The notes under the pieces: generated by a model
What the model was told of the DNA's origin: nothing
Database searches by the model: none
What the model saw: only the letters and a program-made list of their open reading frames with translations
Translations under genes and position numbers: made by a program
Shown here: in pieces, positions 1 to 9,864 of the stretch
How the letters are laid out: each line of letters starts with the position of its first letter
Numbering within the stretch: position 1 is the first letter of the stretch
Assembly (NCBI RefSeq): GCF_014648035.1
Contig: NZ_BMQI01000012.1
Location: forward strand, 39,056-103,055
DNA: 64,000 nt
Source: Shewanella algicola
GTDB lineage: Bacteria; Pseudomonadota; Gammaproteobacteria; Enterobacterales; Shewanellaceae
Reading direction: 5' to 3'

Positions 1-155
1 CTCACATCGCGCTTTCGGTCCTTAATACTGTCAAGTTCCTCTAACACAGTCATCGGGATAATTACGTCATGTTCTTTAAACGAATATATCGCTAAAGGTT
101 CATGCAGTAACACGTTGGTATCCAGTACAAACAACTTTTTGTCGTTTAGTTCCAT
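1..155 (-). CDS. PIN-PhoH family ATPase, N-terminal fragment
   Basis: Only the first 51 codons lie in the window; the gene continues beyond position 1. The translation starts [20 protein letters not shown], the opening of the PIN domain in PIN-PhoH proteins: a hydrophobic strand, an acidic Asp in LDTN, then a second conserved stretch ending VLEELDSIK. Family members combine an N-terminal PIN nuclease fold with a C-terminal PhoH ATPase and are thought to act on RNA in the cytoplasm. The ATG at 155 is preceded by GGAGG on the minus strand, which supports the start. The PhoH half cannot be seen. Confidence 0.8.
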   Translation of the reverse strand, partial: MELNDKKLFVLDTNVLLHEPLAIYSFKEHDVIIPMTVLEELDSIKDRKRDV

Positions 156-371
156 GGCGCCTCCAGTGTGCTCTCAATCAATTGATTTCAATGTATCGAC
201 TTAAACGCTTAACATAAAAGGATAATTTACTTCATTATTGAAAACAGGCAGCCATCTTTAGCATCCGACTCGCCTAAATCACTATGACATTGGCCACCCA
301 ATAACTCAATAAAATATTCACGCCCTTTACTCGTAAAAGGTCAGCAGCCCCTCCACACTATGACGTCAATA

Positions 372-387
372 TGACACTGAAATGTCA
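372..387. promoter_or_regulatory. Short inverted repeat upstream of rapA
   Basis: TGACA-N6-TGTCA is a perfect 5-bp inverted repeat inside the 349-bp gap between the PIN-PhoH gene and rapA. Its spacing would suit a dimeric DNA-binding protein, but no regulator is recognised and an arm this short can arise by chance. No convincing -35/-10 pair was found elsewhere in the gap. Confidence 0.15.
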
Positions 388-504
388 ACTTGCACTAAAA
401 ACAACCAACTGGTAGATAAATCAATGCTAAAATTTCAATCTGGATGGGATTGGTTTAACATACGCCCCCTTTTTGTTTCCCCCGCTTCAAATAGAGAATT
501 AAAG

Positions 505-3411
505 ATGCCTTTTGCTTTAGGTCAACGCTGGATTAGTGATACCGAGTCGGAGCTCGGATTAGGAACCGTCGTTCAAATTGAAGGCCGCATGGTTACGCTG
601 CTGTTCCCTGCCACTGGAGAAAACCGGATGTTTTCTCGTAGTGAAGCTCCCTTAACTCGGGTTATTTTTAACCCCGGTGACACCGTAGAAAGCGGTGAAG
701 GCTGGAGTATCACCATCAATGAGGTTGAAGAAAAAAGCCAATTGGTGATTTATCACGGGATTCACAGTGAAACCCAAGAAATCGTCAGCCTACGCGAAAC
801 AATGCTGAGCCATAATATTCGTTTTAATAAGCCACAAGATCGTTTATTTGCAGGGCAAATCGATCGCTTAGAGCGTTTTGGTGTGCGTTACCAATGTCAG
901 TTATTGCGTCATAAACTTGCCACTTCAGATTTACTGGGCCAGCAAGGACCACGTGTTGGCCTTATTGCCCACCAGCAGTGGATTGCCCACGAAGTCGGTC
1001 GTCGTTATGCGCCGCGTGTATTACTGGCCGATGAAGTCGGTTTAGGTAAAACCATTGAAGCTGGCCTGATTATTCATCAGCAGTTACTCACCGGTCGCGC
1101 TGAACGTATTTTAGTTATCGTGCCAGACACTCTGCGCCATCAGTGGTTAGTTGAAATGCTGCGCCGCTTTAACCTGCGCTTTTCAGTATTTGACGAAGAC
1201 CGCTGTGTTGAAGCCTATGCCGACAATGACAACCCATTTTATACCGAACAGTTAATCATTTGCTCACTTGACCTACTGCGTAAGAAAAAGCGCCTAGAGC
1301 AAGCTTTAGACGCTGACTGGGACTTAATGGTTGTCGACGAAGCACATCATTTAGAATGGTCTGAAGACGCGCCAAGCCGTGCCTATCAAATCGTAGAAGC
1401 ATTAAGTGAAGTGGTGCCAGGCGTATTGTTATTAACCGCAACGCCAGATCAGCTCGGCCATCAAAGCCACTTTGCGCGTTTGCGCCTGCTCGATCCGGAT
1501 CGTTTTTATGATTACGACGCATTTTTAGCAGAAGAATCGAGCTATAAAGACGTGGCCGAAGCAGCTGAAGCATTAAGTAAAGACGCTAAGTTGCCCGACA
1601 GTGCGATTAACAGCTTAACCGAATTACTCAGCGAAAAAGACATTGAACCAAGCATTCGCTTAATTCAGGCAAAAGACGTTGATAGCGAGCTACAACAAGC
1701 CGCGCGCCAAGACTTATTACAAGAATTATTAGACCGTCACGGTACAGGCCGCGTGCTTTACCGTAACAGCCGCGCTTCGGTAAAGGGTTTCCCTACGCGT
1801 TTCTTTAATGCTTATCCGCAAAAGATGCCCGAGCAATATGTTACCGCAGAGCGGGTCAATGCCATGATGGGCAGCGCCAAAACTGCCCAGGCTAAAGCAG
1901 TACAGGCATTAAGCCCAGAAAAGCTTTATCAAGCCTTTGAAAACGACAGCGCCAGTTGGTGGAAATTTGATCCTCGCGTGGATTGGCTAATCGATTTCTT
2001 AAAAAATCATCGCAGCAAAAAAGTGCTGATTATTGCCAGCCAAGCTGAAACGGCATTAAGCCTTGAAGAAGCCTTACGCACCCGCGAAGGGATCCAGGCC
2101 ACCGTATTCCACGAAGGTATGTCAATCATAGAGCGCGACAAAGCCGGTGCTTACTTTGCCCAAGAAGAAGGCGGTGCCCAGGCATTAATTTGTTCTGAAA
2201 TCGGCTCTGAAGGACGTAACTTCCAGTTTGCGAGCCACCTTGTGTTGTTCGACTTGCCACTCAACCCTGACTTGCTTGAGCAACGTATTGGCCGTTTAGA
2301 CCGTATCGGCCAGATTAATGACATTCAAATACATTTGCCGTACTTGAGTGACACAGCACAAGAGCGTTTAATGCGTTGGTATCACGAAGGTCTTAATGCA
2401 TTTGAGTTAACTTGCCCAAGTGGTCATGTGCTATTTGGTGAGTTTGCCGACGAACTCATTGACGTACTTAGCAACGATGACGAAGATGCCATGGTGCAAT
2501 TACTTAACCATACTCAGCATCGCTATAAAGAACTCAAGCATGCCATGGAGCAAGGCCGCGATAAGCTGCTAGAAATCAACTCACATGGTGGCGAGCGTGC
2601 TAATGCGTTAATTCAACGTTTGTCAGACAGCGACAACGACACCCACTTAATTGGTTCGGTTATTCGCTTATGGGATATTATTGGTGTTGATCAAGAAGAT
2701 CGCGGTGAAAACTCGATTATTTTACGCCCAAGCGAGCACATGATGTTCCCGACATATCCTGGTTTATATGAAGACGGTGTAACAGTGACGTTTGACCGTA
2801 ACACCGCCTTGTCGCGTGATGATATTGCGTTTATTTCGCAAGAACATCCGTTAGTGCAAACCGGCTTAGATTTAATCACAGGTTCAGAAACTGGTACCAC
2901 TAGCGTCGCCATTCTTAAAAACAAAGCGCTACCAGCAGGCACATTGTTTTTAGAATTGATTTACATGGCAGATGCATCAGCCCCTAAATCTACTCAGCTT
3001 TACCGTTATTTACCGCCTACGCCTATCCGTATATTGCTAGACAAAAATGGCTTAAACATGTCCGATAAAGTCGACTATGCTAGCTTTGATAAGCAACTTA
3101 GCGCGGTTAACCGACACATTGCCAGTAAGTTGGTTAATGCATCACAGCCTATTTTGCACCCGTTATTTGCTAAAGGTGAAGAACACGCCAAGCAAGCGCT
3201 TAACGATTTAGTCTCGGATGCAAGGGCTAAAATGATCCAGCAATTGACCGGTGAGCTTGAACGACTTGAAGCCCTAAAAGCCGTTAACCCGAACATTCGC
3301 GAGGATGAGCTAGACTATATTCGCAATCAAATGGTCGAGTTAACTGACTACATGGACAATAGCCAGTTACAGCTTGATGCCATCCGTATGGTGTTAGTGA
3401 GCCATGTGTAA
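505..3411 (+). CDS. rapA: RNA polymerase-associated ATPase RapA
   Basis: SWI2/SNF2 ATPase that binds RNA polymerase and promotes its recycling. An open frame exists upstream to 382, but the ATG at 505 is chosen because [20 protein letters not shown] matches the conserved RapA N-terminus and gives 968 residues, the same length as Escherichia coli RapA. Walker A GLGKT is at residues 179-183, the DEAH box at 278-281 and the helicase motif VI region [11 protein letters not shown] near 593. The C-terminal domain is complete, ending in VSHV. The gene stands alone and is followed by two inverted repeats, the second a good terminator. No damage is seen. Confidence 0.96.
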   Translation: MPFALGQRWISDTESELGLGTVVQIEGRMVTLLFPATGENRMFSRSEAPLTRVIFNPGDTVESGEGWSITINEVEEKSQLVIYHGIHSETQEIVSLRETMLSHNIRFNKPQDRLFAGQIDRLERFGVRYQCQLLRHKLATSDLLGQQGPRVGLIAHQQWIAHEVGRRYAPRVLLADEVGLGKTIEAGLIIHQQLLTGRAERILVIVPDTLRHQWLVEMLRRFNLRFSVFDEDRCVEAYADNDNPFYTEQLIICSLDLLRKKKRLEQALDADWDLMVVDEAHHLEWSEDAPSRAYQIVEALSEVVPGVLLLTATPDQLGHQSHFARLRLLDPDRFYDYDAFLAEESSYKDVAEAAEALSKDAKLPDSAINSLTELLSEKDIEPSIRLIQAKDVDSELQQAARQDLLQELLDRHGTGRVLYRNSRASVKGFPTRFFNAYPQKMPEQYVTAERVNAMMGSAKTAQAKAVQALSPEKLYQAFENDSASWWKFDPRVDWLIDFLKNHRSKKVLIIASQAETALSLEEALRTREGIQATVFHEGMSIIERDKAGAYFAQEEGGAQALICSEIGSEGRNFQFASHLVLFDLPLNPDLLEQRIGRLDRIGQINDIQIHLPYLSDTAQERLMRWYHEGLNAFELTCPSGHVLFGEFADELIDVLSNDDEDAMVQLLNHTQHRYKELKHAMEQGRDKLLEINSHGGERANALIQRLSDSDNDTHLIGSVIRLWDIIGVDQEDRGENSIILRPSEHMMFPTYPGLYEDGVTVTFDRNTALSRDDIAFISQEHPLVQTGLDLITGSETGTTSVAILKNKALPAGTLFLELIYMADASAPKSTQLYRYLPPTPIRILLDKNGLNMSDKVDYASFDKQLSAVNRHIASKLVNASQPILHPLFAKGEEHAKQALNDLVSDARAKMIQQLTGELERLEALKAVNPNIREDELDYIRNQMVELTDYMDNSQLQLDAIRMVLVSHV

Positions 3412-3412
3412 C

Positions 3413-3478
3413 CCCTATTGCAATAGGGAATACATTTAGTACTTTGATAATGCCCTGTTTTCAGGGCATTATTGTTTT
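3413..3478 (+). terminator. Palindrome plus rho-independent terminator after rapA
   Basis: A perfect 16-bp palindrome (3413-3428) follows the rapA stop codon directly. A second hairpin at 3447-3472 has an 11-bp perfect stem, ATAATGCCCTG, with a TTTT loop. It is followed by TGTTTTTA, so it looks like the working intrinsic terminator. Confidence 0.75.
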
Positions 3479-3498
3479 TATTTCACAGTGAGGTTTTA

Positions 3499-4371
3499 GT
3501 GCGCACAATACAATTTTGCCAATTAATGCTTATCGCAATCGGGTTGTGGGTTGTTGCCCCTGCGGTAACGGCGCAGCAAAAGTATGCCCACTTAAACGCC
3601 AATGAAATTAAATTTGTCACTATCGACGGTAAAAAAACCGAAATATTAGTCCGTTCGTGGGAGAGCAAAAAGCAATTTGGCTCAATGGTTATTATTGGTC
3701 CGTCAGATACCGATGCCGATGCCAACGGCTTGGTCAATTACTTGCGCACCCACATCAACACTCGCGGCTGGGCAAGTATTACTCTGACCCCAGCAAAAGG
3801 ACTTTATCGCCCTAATTATGCCACCAAACCTGAAGATATAAGTAAAGCCGGAGAGGAGCAAATGACTCTAGGCACCAACAAAAGCACCCCAAAATACACG
3901 TCAGAACAATTACTCGAGCTGCGTAATTTTCAACAAGCGGCTCTCAGCGAGACCATTAATCAGCTTGGCTCAACATTAGGTTTATTTCCCGGTGCCAATA
4001 TTTTAATTGCCATTGATGACAGTGCTGGCATGGTGACTAATTTGCTGTATGACAAAAAGATCCCTAATCCAGATGTGTTTGTGGTGGTTAATCCATATCG
4101 TGAATTCGAATATTTGATTGACCCCCAGAGTCAGCGAAAATCAATTGCAGAACAATTAGTGACCATGTCATTACCTATTCTAGATATTCAATCAGACGAC
4201 GCACATCCGATTTCAATTATGGAAGCGCCCACTCGGCTCAACTATAATCAAGTCAAACCGCCACGTTATTACCGTCAATATCAAATGAGCTTAGATTTTA
4301 GCAACCAAAGCGGCTGGGAAGAGGCCCTTAATCAAATTGAAGGCTTTTCAAGAAGCGCTATCGGCCGCTAA
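3499..4371 (+). CDS. DUF3530-like exported protein
   Basis: A 290-residue protein that resembles the DUF3530 family (alpha/beta-hydrolase-like, function unknown); this assignment is from memory and tentative. A GTG start at 3499 is preferred over the upstream TTG at 3472 because GTGAGG lies just before it and because the TTG overlaps the rapA terminator stem. From the GTG the N-terminus is a clear signal peptide, with a hydrophobic core and AVTA before QQKYAHL, so the product should be periplasmic. No certain catalytic triad was identified by eye. It lies alone between rapA and the convergent crotonase gene. Confidence 0.65.
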   Translation: MRTIQFCQLMLIAIGLWVVAPAVTAQQKYAHLNANEIKFVTIDGKKTEILVRSWESKKQFGSMVIIGPSDTDADANGLVNYLRTHINTRGWASITLTPAKGLYRPNYATKPEDISKAGEEQMTLGTNKSTPKYTSEQLLELRNFQQAALSETINQLGSTLGLFPGANILIAIDDSAGMVTNLLYDKKIPNPDVFVVVNPYREFEYLIDPQSQRKSIAEQLVTMSLPILDIQSDDAHPISIMEAPTRLNYNQVKPPRYYRQYQMSLDFSNQSGWEEALNQIEGFSRSAIGR

Positions 4372-4409
4372 CTCGGGCTTAAAAAACCTATGCCATCACG
4401 GCCAAAGCG

Positions 4410-5216
4410 TTACCACCAAGACTGTCTTGATTGATAGTTTTTGTCTGGCTTTTTAGTTTGCCTTATCGCAGCAATAACGCGATTTTTACCCATTAATAAG
4501 CGAATTTGGCTCAAAGACTCTCGCGCTAATAAGCTCCTCACAGTGCCAGTCCAACTTTGGTTTATACTGCGCTTAATGGCAGCATTAGCATCTGGAGATG
4601 TCTGCATTATTTTTTGCGCTAAAACGAGTGCGGTTTCATATGGCGCATCGTTGATTTCACTAATAAGTCCAAGCTCAAGCGCTTGTGGCGCGGTCAAAAT
4701 ATCTGCGCTGTAAGTGAGCATTAAGGCTTTGTCTTTGGCTATGATTTGGCGCAATGCAACTAGCCCAGCCATGTCTGGCACCAGGCCCCACTTTGCCTCC
4801 ATAATCGACAACTTACATTCAGGGCTGGCAATACGAATATCTGCACCTAAGGCTATTTGGGTACCACCGCCATAACAACAGCCCTGTAAAACGGCAATCA
4901 CGGGGATGGGTAAACGCTGCCAACCAACAGACACTCGCTGGGCTAAATTGGCATTACCAGGTAACCATTTAAATAACAATTTAGCGGCTTTACTTGGCGA
5001 ACTCGCCACACTCTTAACATCGAGTCCAGAACAGAAATTACCTTCAGCACCCGACAAAATAACGGCATTGACGCGTTTATCTTTTGCCAATTGTTTAATG
5101 ACCTTATCTATCGCTTTAAACATCTCGTAACTGAGTGCATTAATTTTACTGGGGCGGTTTAAGAAGACATGGGCAATGCCTTGCTCAATATTAAGTGTGA
5201 CTAAATCCGTTTCCAT
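4410..5216 (-). CDS. Enoyl-CoA hydratase/isomerase (crotonase) family protein
   Basis: A 268-residue crotonase-fold protein, normal length for the family. The CoA and oxyanion-hole segments are visible as FCSGLDVKS (about residue 61) and GCCYGGGTQ (about residue 113). Later MEAKWGLVPDM occupies the region that normally carries catalytic acidic residues. Members hydrate or isomerise acyl-CoA thioesters in fatty-acid and related degradation. The substrate cannot be read from the sequence, and there is no beta-oxidation gene beside it. It is convergent with the DUF3530-like gene and separated from the next operon by about 410 bp. Confidence 0.85.
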   Translation of the reverse strand: METDLVTLNIEQGIAHVFLNRPSKINALSYEMFKAIDKVIKQLAKDKRVNAVILSGAEGNFCSGLDVKSVASSPSKAAKLLFKWLPGNANLAQRVSVGWQRLPIPVIAVLQGCCYGGGTQIALGADIRIASPECKLSIMEAKWGLVPDMAGLVALRQIIAKDKALMLTYSADILTAPQALELGLISEINDAPYETALVLAQKIMQTSPDANAAIKRSINQSWTGTVRSLLARESLSQIRLLMGKNRVIAAIRQTKKPDKNYQSRQSWW

Positions 5217-5507
5217 AAATAGTTTCCGTTTATCTGGTCTGTCCAGTTTTTAGGTTACCATATAAGACATTGCGCCTAGTAGGAATAATATTTATTGTCA
5301 AAATAGTTACATTGGTCAAATTATTGCCACAGTTTTACAGTGAAATGATATTGTTTGGGCAGAAATGATTTAGAATGAATTTCGGTGCAAGCTGTTGTTG
5401 CGGTTGTTAATCAGCTTTTTGATAAACCAAAATGAGAGCAAAAACACATTTTATGTTACAGAATTGTTTTTAATTATCCTTGGTCGCTATTTTTGTTAAC
5501 AATTGCG

Positions 5508-5513
5508 TATAAT
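5508..5513 (+). promoter_or_regulatory. Candidate -10 element upstream of the receiver-CheC gene
   Basis: A perfect TATAAT lies in the 412-bp gap before the receiver-CheC gene. No -35 hexamer at 16-18 bp is convincing, so only the -10 is suggested. The rest of the gap (5217-5628) is AT-rich and shows no open frame or strong hairpin. Confidence 0.3.
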
Positions 5514-5628
5514 AAACAATTAAACACAAAGTACTGTAAAACAGTCTTATAATAAAGATACGTCTCGTGTCGCTCACCGTTGATTTAATGAGTGTTTCCA
5601 AAAGACGAATTAAGGAACCCTTGGCACA

Positions 5629-6624
5629 ATGACCATACCGATATTGATATGTGATGATTCAGCATTAGCCAGAAAACAAATGGCACGTACCCTTCCCAAA
5701 GATTGGGATGTAGAAATTAGCTACGCTGCAAATGGTGCCGAAGGCCTCGACGTTATCCGTGCGGGCAAAGGTGAAATCGTCTTTCTCGACCTTAACATGC
5801 CCGTCATGGACGGTTATGAAGTGCTCCAAGCGGTTCAACAACAAGATTTACCCGCATTAATTATTGTGGTCTCGGGCGACATTCAGATTAAAGCCCATGA
5901 ACGAGTCAAAGCCTTAGGTGCACTCGACTTTATTCAAAAGCCCGTCAGTGCTGATGCCATCAGTAATATTTTACAAGAGTACGGCATCCTCACCCTGACT
6001 CAAGGCCAGCAAACCGAAGACACCCCAATGGTAAAAGTCGATATGCGCGATGCATGTCAAGAAATTGCCAACGTTGCCATGGGGCGTGCAGCAGACTTAC
6101 TCGCCAAACTTCTTGATGTGTTTGTGTTACTCCCCATTCCTAATGTCAACGTGTTAGAAGTCAGTGAACTCACCATGGCATTAAAAGCCACCGAGCGCAG
6201 CTCTACAGTCTCAGGCTTATGCCAGGGCTTTATTGGCGCGGGCATTGCTGGGGAAGCATTATTACTGTTCCATGATTCGAGTTTCGAAGACATGGCCAAG
6301 CTAATGGGGTTAGAAAACCCAGATGACATTAATACCGAAATTGAAGTCATGATGGACACGGGTAACGTGCTGATTGGCGCCTTTTTAAATGGCATCTCAG
6401 AACAGCTTGATATGAAGTTCAGTCAGGCGCATCCCGTGGTACTTGGTAGGCATTGCAGTGTCAATGAACTGATCCACGACAATTCAGAAAAATGGCAGCG
6501 CACACTGGCAATGGAAATTAACTACCGCATTGAAGATTACAACATTCAATGCGACTTGTTACTGCTGTTTACTGAAGACTCAATCCCTACGCTTAACTAC
6601 AAGCTTGGCTACCTACTCGACTAA
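5629..6624 (+). CDS. Response regulator with C-terminal CheC-like phosphatase domain
   Basis: A 331-residue two-domain signalling protein. Residues 1 to about 120 form a receiver with the acidic pair D9/D10, phosphoacceptor D54 in FLDLNMP, S82 and K104, so it should be phosphorylatable. The C-terminal half resembles CheC/CheX phosphatases: two E-x-x-N-type helices appear, QEIANVAMGRA near residue 144 and EVMMDTGNVLIGA near 242. Such proteins dephosphorylate CheY-type receivers. AAGGA precedes the ATG. The diguanylate cyclase gene starts 16 bp after its stop, so the two are probably co-transcribed and may form one output circuit. Confidence 0.85.
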   Translation: MTIPILICDDSALARKQMARTLPKDWDVEISYAANGAEGLDVIRAGKGEIVFLDLNMPVMDGYEVLQAVQQQDLPALIIVVSGDIQIKAHERVKALGALDFIQKPVSADAISNILQEYGILTLTQGQQTEDTPMVKVDMRDACQEIANVAMGRAADLLAKLLDVFVLLPIPNVNVLEVSELTMALKATERSSTVSGLCQGFIGAGIAGEALLLFHDSSFEDMAKLMGLENPDDINTEIEVMMDTGNVLIGAFLNGISEQLDMKFSQAHPVVLGRHCSVNELIHDNSEKWQRTLAMEINYRIEDYNIQCDLLLLFTEDSIPTLNYKLGYLLD

Positions 6625-6639
6625 CGCCGGATAATAATT

Positions 6640-7596
6640 ATGTCTAATGACCAAAGTGCGATGAATGAACTTCACTGGCTAATTGATATGGTACAAACCA
6701 TTGAAGTGGGCCTAGTAGTGCTTGATCGCGATTATAATATTCAGCTGTGGAACGGGTTTATGGAAAACCACAGTGGCGTGTCGCCTAACTCTATTAAAGG
6801 TGGCAACCTGTTCGAAAAGTTTCCTGATTTACCTGGCGACTGGCTTAAACAAAAAATGGAATCGGTATTTTTATTAAAAAACCGTACATTTATCAGCTGG
6901 GAACAACGGCCATACGTGTTTAAGTTTAAAAACTATCGTCCGGTGACGGGTCGTGCTGATTTTATGTTTCAAAACGTCACGCTATTGCCGTTGGCATCGT
7001 TAACCGGTGAAATTACCCATATCAGTATTATTGTTTATGACGTAACAGACATTGCAGTCAATAAGCTGCAATTAAAGTCTGCCAATGAGCAATTAGAAGA
7101 GCTGAGCCAAACAGACGGTTTAACCCAACTGCACAACCGCCGTTACTGGCAAATTTGCATGGAAAAAGAGTTTGAACGTCATTCGCGCTATGGCGACACT
7201 TCAACCTTGGTAATGATTGATATTGATCACTTTAAGCAGGTCAACGACAAATATGGCCACCCTGCTGGCGACAAAGTCATTCAGCACATTGCTTATTTGT
7301 TAAAACAGTCGCTACGTGAAACCGATTGCGCCGGGCGCTATGGTGGTGAAGAGTTTGCCGTAGTGCTCTCTAAAACCACAGCAGAAGAAGCCTTGCACTT
7401 TACTGAACGGTTAAGAAAACGCATTGAAGAGTCAGAAATTGCTTTTGAAAACCGCCTAATCAAAGTCACGGTGAGCTTAGGCATTAACGATTTAAGTGAA
7501 CAGCTCGACAACAGTTCAAACTGGTTATCGGGAGCCGATAAAGCACTCTATATCGCCAAACAACAAGGGCGTAATAAGAGCATCGTATTCAAATAG
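6640..7596 (+). CDS. PAS-GGDEF diguanylate cyclase
   Basis: A 318-residue cytoplasmic protein predicted to make cyclic di-GMP from two GTP. The N-terminal ~130 residues look like a PAS sensor (LDRDYNIQLWNGFMENHSG). After a short linker comes the GGDEF domain: active-site GGEEF is at residues 235-239 and the inhibitory I-site RETD at 226-229, five residues upstream, so product feedback should be intact. There are no membrane segments. It lies directly downstream of the receiver-CheC gene and ends before a strong terminator. Confidence 0.93.
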   Translation: MSNDQSAMNELHWLIDMVQTIEVGLVVLDRDYNIQLWNGFMENHSGVSPNSIKGGNLFEKFPDLPGDWLKQKMESVFLLKNRTFISWEQRPYVFKFKNYRPVTGRADFMFQNVTLLPLASLTGEITHISIIVYDVTDIAVNKLQLKSANEQLEELSQTDGLTQLHNRRYWQICMEKEFERHSRYGDTSTLVMIDIDHFKQVNDKYGHPAGDKVIQHIAYLLKQSLRETDCAGRYGGEEFAVVLSKTTAEEALHFTERLRKRIEESEIAFENRLIKVTVSLGINDLSEQLDNSSNWLSGADKALYIAKQQGRNKSIVFK

Positions 7597-7615
7597 CTTT
7601 AAATTGTAGCGGCAC

Positions 7616-7647
7616 AAAAAACGCTCATCAATGATGAGCGTTTTTTA
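7616..7647 (+). terminator. Terminator of the receiver-CheC/cyclase operon
   Basis: Perfect stem ACGCTCATC / GATGAGCGT with loop AAT, flanked by an A-tract and followed by TTTTTT. The A-tract on the 5' side means it could also stop convergent transcription from rraB. Confidence 0.85.
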
Positions 7648-7670
7648 TATCAGTACGTTAACGGTATCGA

Positions 7671-8081
7671 TTAATGAAACGAATCTGCGTTCTCTTCATC
7701 ATCTTCTTCGTCATCCATATCAACATCGTCACCAACAAAGTAAGTGCCCCATCCGTCATAATCCACTTTTTGCTTCACGGCGAGCTGTATCAACTGTTCG
7801 CAGGCTTTATCAAGCAATGGCGCTTCCAGTTTATGATAAGCAATCGCATCAAAACAGAAAATAACTGAACCATCTTCAAGTTCCATTTCTTCAGCATCGT
7901 TAACTTCAAAGCCAAGCTTAAATGCATCAACAGCGGCTTTTTCTAAACGATCAAAATTGGTCGCAGAAAAATGATGTTCAATTGTATATTCCGCATCAGG
8001 CTCTGAACCATCAGCAAGTAAGGCATCAACAATTTCGCGGTTTTCAGCAAATTGCTCTTTTAACTGACGCTCGACAGACAT
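7671..8081 (-). CDS. rraB: Regulator of ribonuclease E activity B (RraB)
   Basis: A 136-residue acidic protein matching RraB, which binds RNase E and modulates RNA decay and processing. Conserved RraB blocks are visible: [20 protein letters not shown] near the N-terminus, AFKLGFEV in the middle, and DYDGWGTYF before a highly acidic tail. It lacks membrane segments and should be cytosolic. The gene is convergent with the diguanylate cyclase gene and 69 bp downstream of plsC on the same strand. Confidence 0.94.
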   Translation of the reverse strand: MSVERQLKEQFAENREIVDALLADGSEPDAEYTIEHHFSATNFDRLEKAAVDAFKLGFEVNDAEEMELEDGSVIFCFDAIAYHKLEAPLLDKACEQLIQLAVKQKVDYDGWGTYFVGDDVDMDDEEDDEENADSFH

Positions 8082-8150
8082 GGATTACTCCGTTAATAAA
8101 CACAAAAATTTTAGCCAATTATACTCAAACTCAAATAAGTTGCGAACTTA

Positions 8151-8894
8151 TCACTCAGGTTTAGTCGTTACTTTTTGATTTAACGCTAATGCTTCCTGGT
8201 TTATCTCAGCCAACTTGGTCGACATGGCTTGATGCACTTTCGCACTAAACGCTTTTACATCACTTTTAGTCAAACCTTCTGTCGGTATTGGCTCCATCAT
8301 TTCAACAATCACCACGCCGTTATTCCAGCGATTTAAATTAATGTGATTTTGACAAGACGCCAAGACGGGTACTACAGGCACCTGTGCACTAATGGCTGTG
8401 TGAAACGCTCCCACTTTAAAAGGTAATAAACCACGCCCACGCGAGCGAGTTCCCTCAGGGAAAATCCATACAGACAACAGCTTGGTTTTCATTTTTTCAA
8501 CGGTTTTGGCCATAGTATCAAACGCACTATGACGGTTTTTGCGGTCAATCAGAATATTACCCGACAACCAATAAATTTGGCCAAACAATGGCATCCACGC
8601 CAAACTTTTTTTACCTAAACTCACCGTACCCTTTGGTACGGCAGAAGTATGGGTAAATAAATCAAAGTTATTTTGGTGGTTAGCTAAATAAATACACGGC
8701 TGTTGTTTGTCACTCACTGGATTGGTTCGGGTGATCACTTTAATACCAAGCACAGGGGCAACAGATGAAAAAATCTTGGCTATGACATGTACGTTGTCGC
8801 GATGCATTGGTCTAATAAGACAAAAAACAATTGCAAATACAAAGGCTAAAAACAATAACACGGCGAGGATAATTGAACGAACGATAAGCAGCAC
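8151..8894 (-). CDS. plsC: 1-acyl-sn-glycerol-3-phosphate acyltransferase
   Basis: Makes phosphatidic acid by acylating the sn-2 position of lysophosphatidic acid at the inner membrane. The catalytic motif NHQNNFD and the substrate motif FPEGTRSRGRG are both present. The frame is open upstream to an ATG at 8933, but the GTG at 8894 is preferred: AGGAG lies six bases before it, and VLLIVRSIILAVLL aligns with the start of E. coli PlsC. The resulting 247 residues fit the family. The first ~25 residues form a membrane helix. Confidence 0.93.
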   Translation of the reverse strand: MLLIVRSIILAVLLFLAFVFAIVFCLIRPMHRDNVHVIAKIFSSVAPVLGIKVITRTNPVSDKQQPCIYLANHQNNFDLFTHTSAVPKGTVSLGKKSLAWMPLFGQIYWLSGNILIDRKNRHSAFDTMAKTVEKMKTKLLSVWIFPEGTRSRGRGLLPFKVGAFHTAISAQVPVVPVLASCQNHINLNRWNNGVVIVEMMEPIPTEGLTKSDVKAFSAKVHQAMSTKLAEINQEALALNQKVTTKPE

Positions 8895-8982
8895 AGCATA
8901 CTCCTGCAAAATAATTGGCGACAGTATAACCATGCAGGTCTAGGGACTCAATTATTTTGTTTACATATGTACGCTGAAATAC

Positions 8983-9005
8983 TCTGCCCTGCAATACAGG
9001 GCAGA
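8983..9005. terminator. Perfect hairpin between plsC and the zinc-type permease
   Basis: TCTGCCCTG / CAGGGCAGA form a 9-bp perfect stem with loop CAATA, downstream of the permease on the minus strand. No U-tract follows on either side, so it may be a terminator, an RNA-stabilising hairpin or part of the plsC leader. Confidence 0.35.
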
Positions 9006-9092
9006 ATAACGCGTTTTATGTGACAGCCATACAACAGTCCCTAAACGCAACACTGTTAGGGCCCATGGTTGATGTCATAGCAAAGCGGATAG

Positions 9093-9860
9093 CTAAGCAG
9101 CGGTCGAACGAAGTTTCATTAACTGTCTGAACACGAGCGCGCTGATCGCTAACGTCGCGACAATCGCAGCGCCACTGGGCAAATCGTAAGTTGCAGACAA
9201 TAACAGCCCTGCAATATAACCGACGATTCCTACAACATATGCCCAGGCTAGCTTAGATTTACCGGTATATTTATTTAACGCCAATGCCGGTAATATCAAA
9301 GAGCTAAACACTAAGTACACTCCAACTAACTCTACCGATAAGGTAATCACTATCGCAAATAAAAAGTAAAAACCAGCACCATCAAGTAGCTGAGGCCTAA
9401 GCGTAATTAACGCTAAAATAGCAGCAGACACCACTGCAGGTAACACAAGTTGCGACCAACTTACCCACAAAATCTGCCCAGACATTAATTGCTTTAACAG
9501 CTCAGCACCATGGGGATCATTCGCCAGCAATAGCATGGCAGCCACAGCACTTAACACATAAAAGCAGCCAATCATTGCTTCAAGCTCACCGGTTAGCTTT
9601 TTAGCCATCCATGCAATCACGCCAGCACCTGCAAGCGCAAATAATGCTGGCATCCACACATGCACAAAAGGCATATCTTCTACACTATGATCCATGTGCG
9701 AGACTATTGCCCCTAGTGCTGCAACTTGAGCAATGGCTAAGTCGATAAAAATAATACCGCGCTTAAGCACTTGCTGTCCTAACAACACATGAGTCGATAA
9801 CACCAGCAAACCAGCCACTAACGCTGGCAGCAATATCGATAATAGCTCAGCATCCAACAT
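9093..9860 (-). CDS. Metal ABC transporter permease (ZnuB-like)
   Basis: A 255-residue hydrophobic protein with about seven to eight membrane segments, in the ABC-3 family of zinc/manganese permeases. Typical stretches are FIDLAIAQVAALGAIV near residue 38 and LVFSSLILPALALNKY near 185. It would form the inner-membrane channel for a metal delivered by the binding protein encoded just upstream, whose stop is four bases away. The ATPase normally partnering such permeases is not encoded next to it. Confidence 0.9.
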   Translation of the reverse strand: MLDAELLSILLPALVAGLLVLSTHVLLGQQVLKRGIIFIDLAIAQVAALGAIVSHMDHSVEDMPFVHVWMPALFALAGAGVIAWMAKKLTGELEAMIGCFYVLSAVAAMLLLANDPHGAELLKQLMSGQILWVSWSQLVLPAVVSAAILALITLRPQLLDGAGFYFLFAIVITLSVELVGVYLVFSSLILPALALNKYTGKSKLAWAYVVGIVGYIAGLLLSATYDLPSGAAIVATLAISALVFRQLMKLRSTAA

Positions 9861-9864
9861 AAGC

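Noticed and set aside
1256..1573. Minus-strand open frame of 105 codons inside rapA
   Set aside because: It is a reverse-strand shadow of a strongly conserved ATPase region and has no ribosome site or family features.
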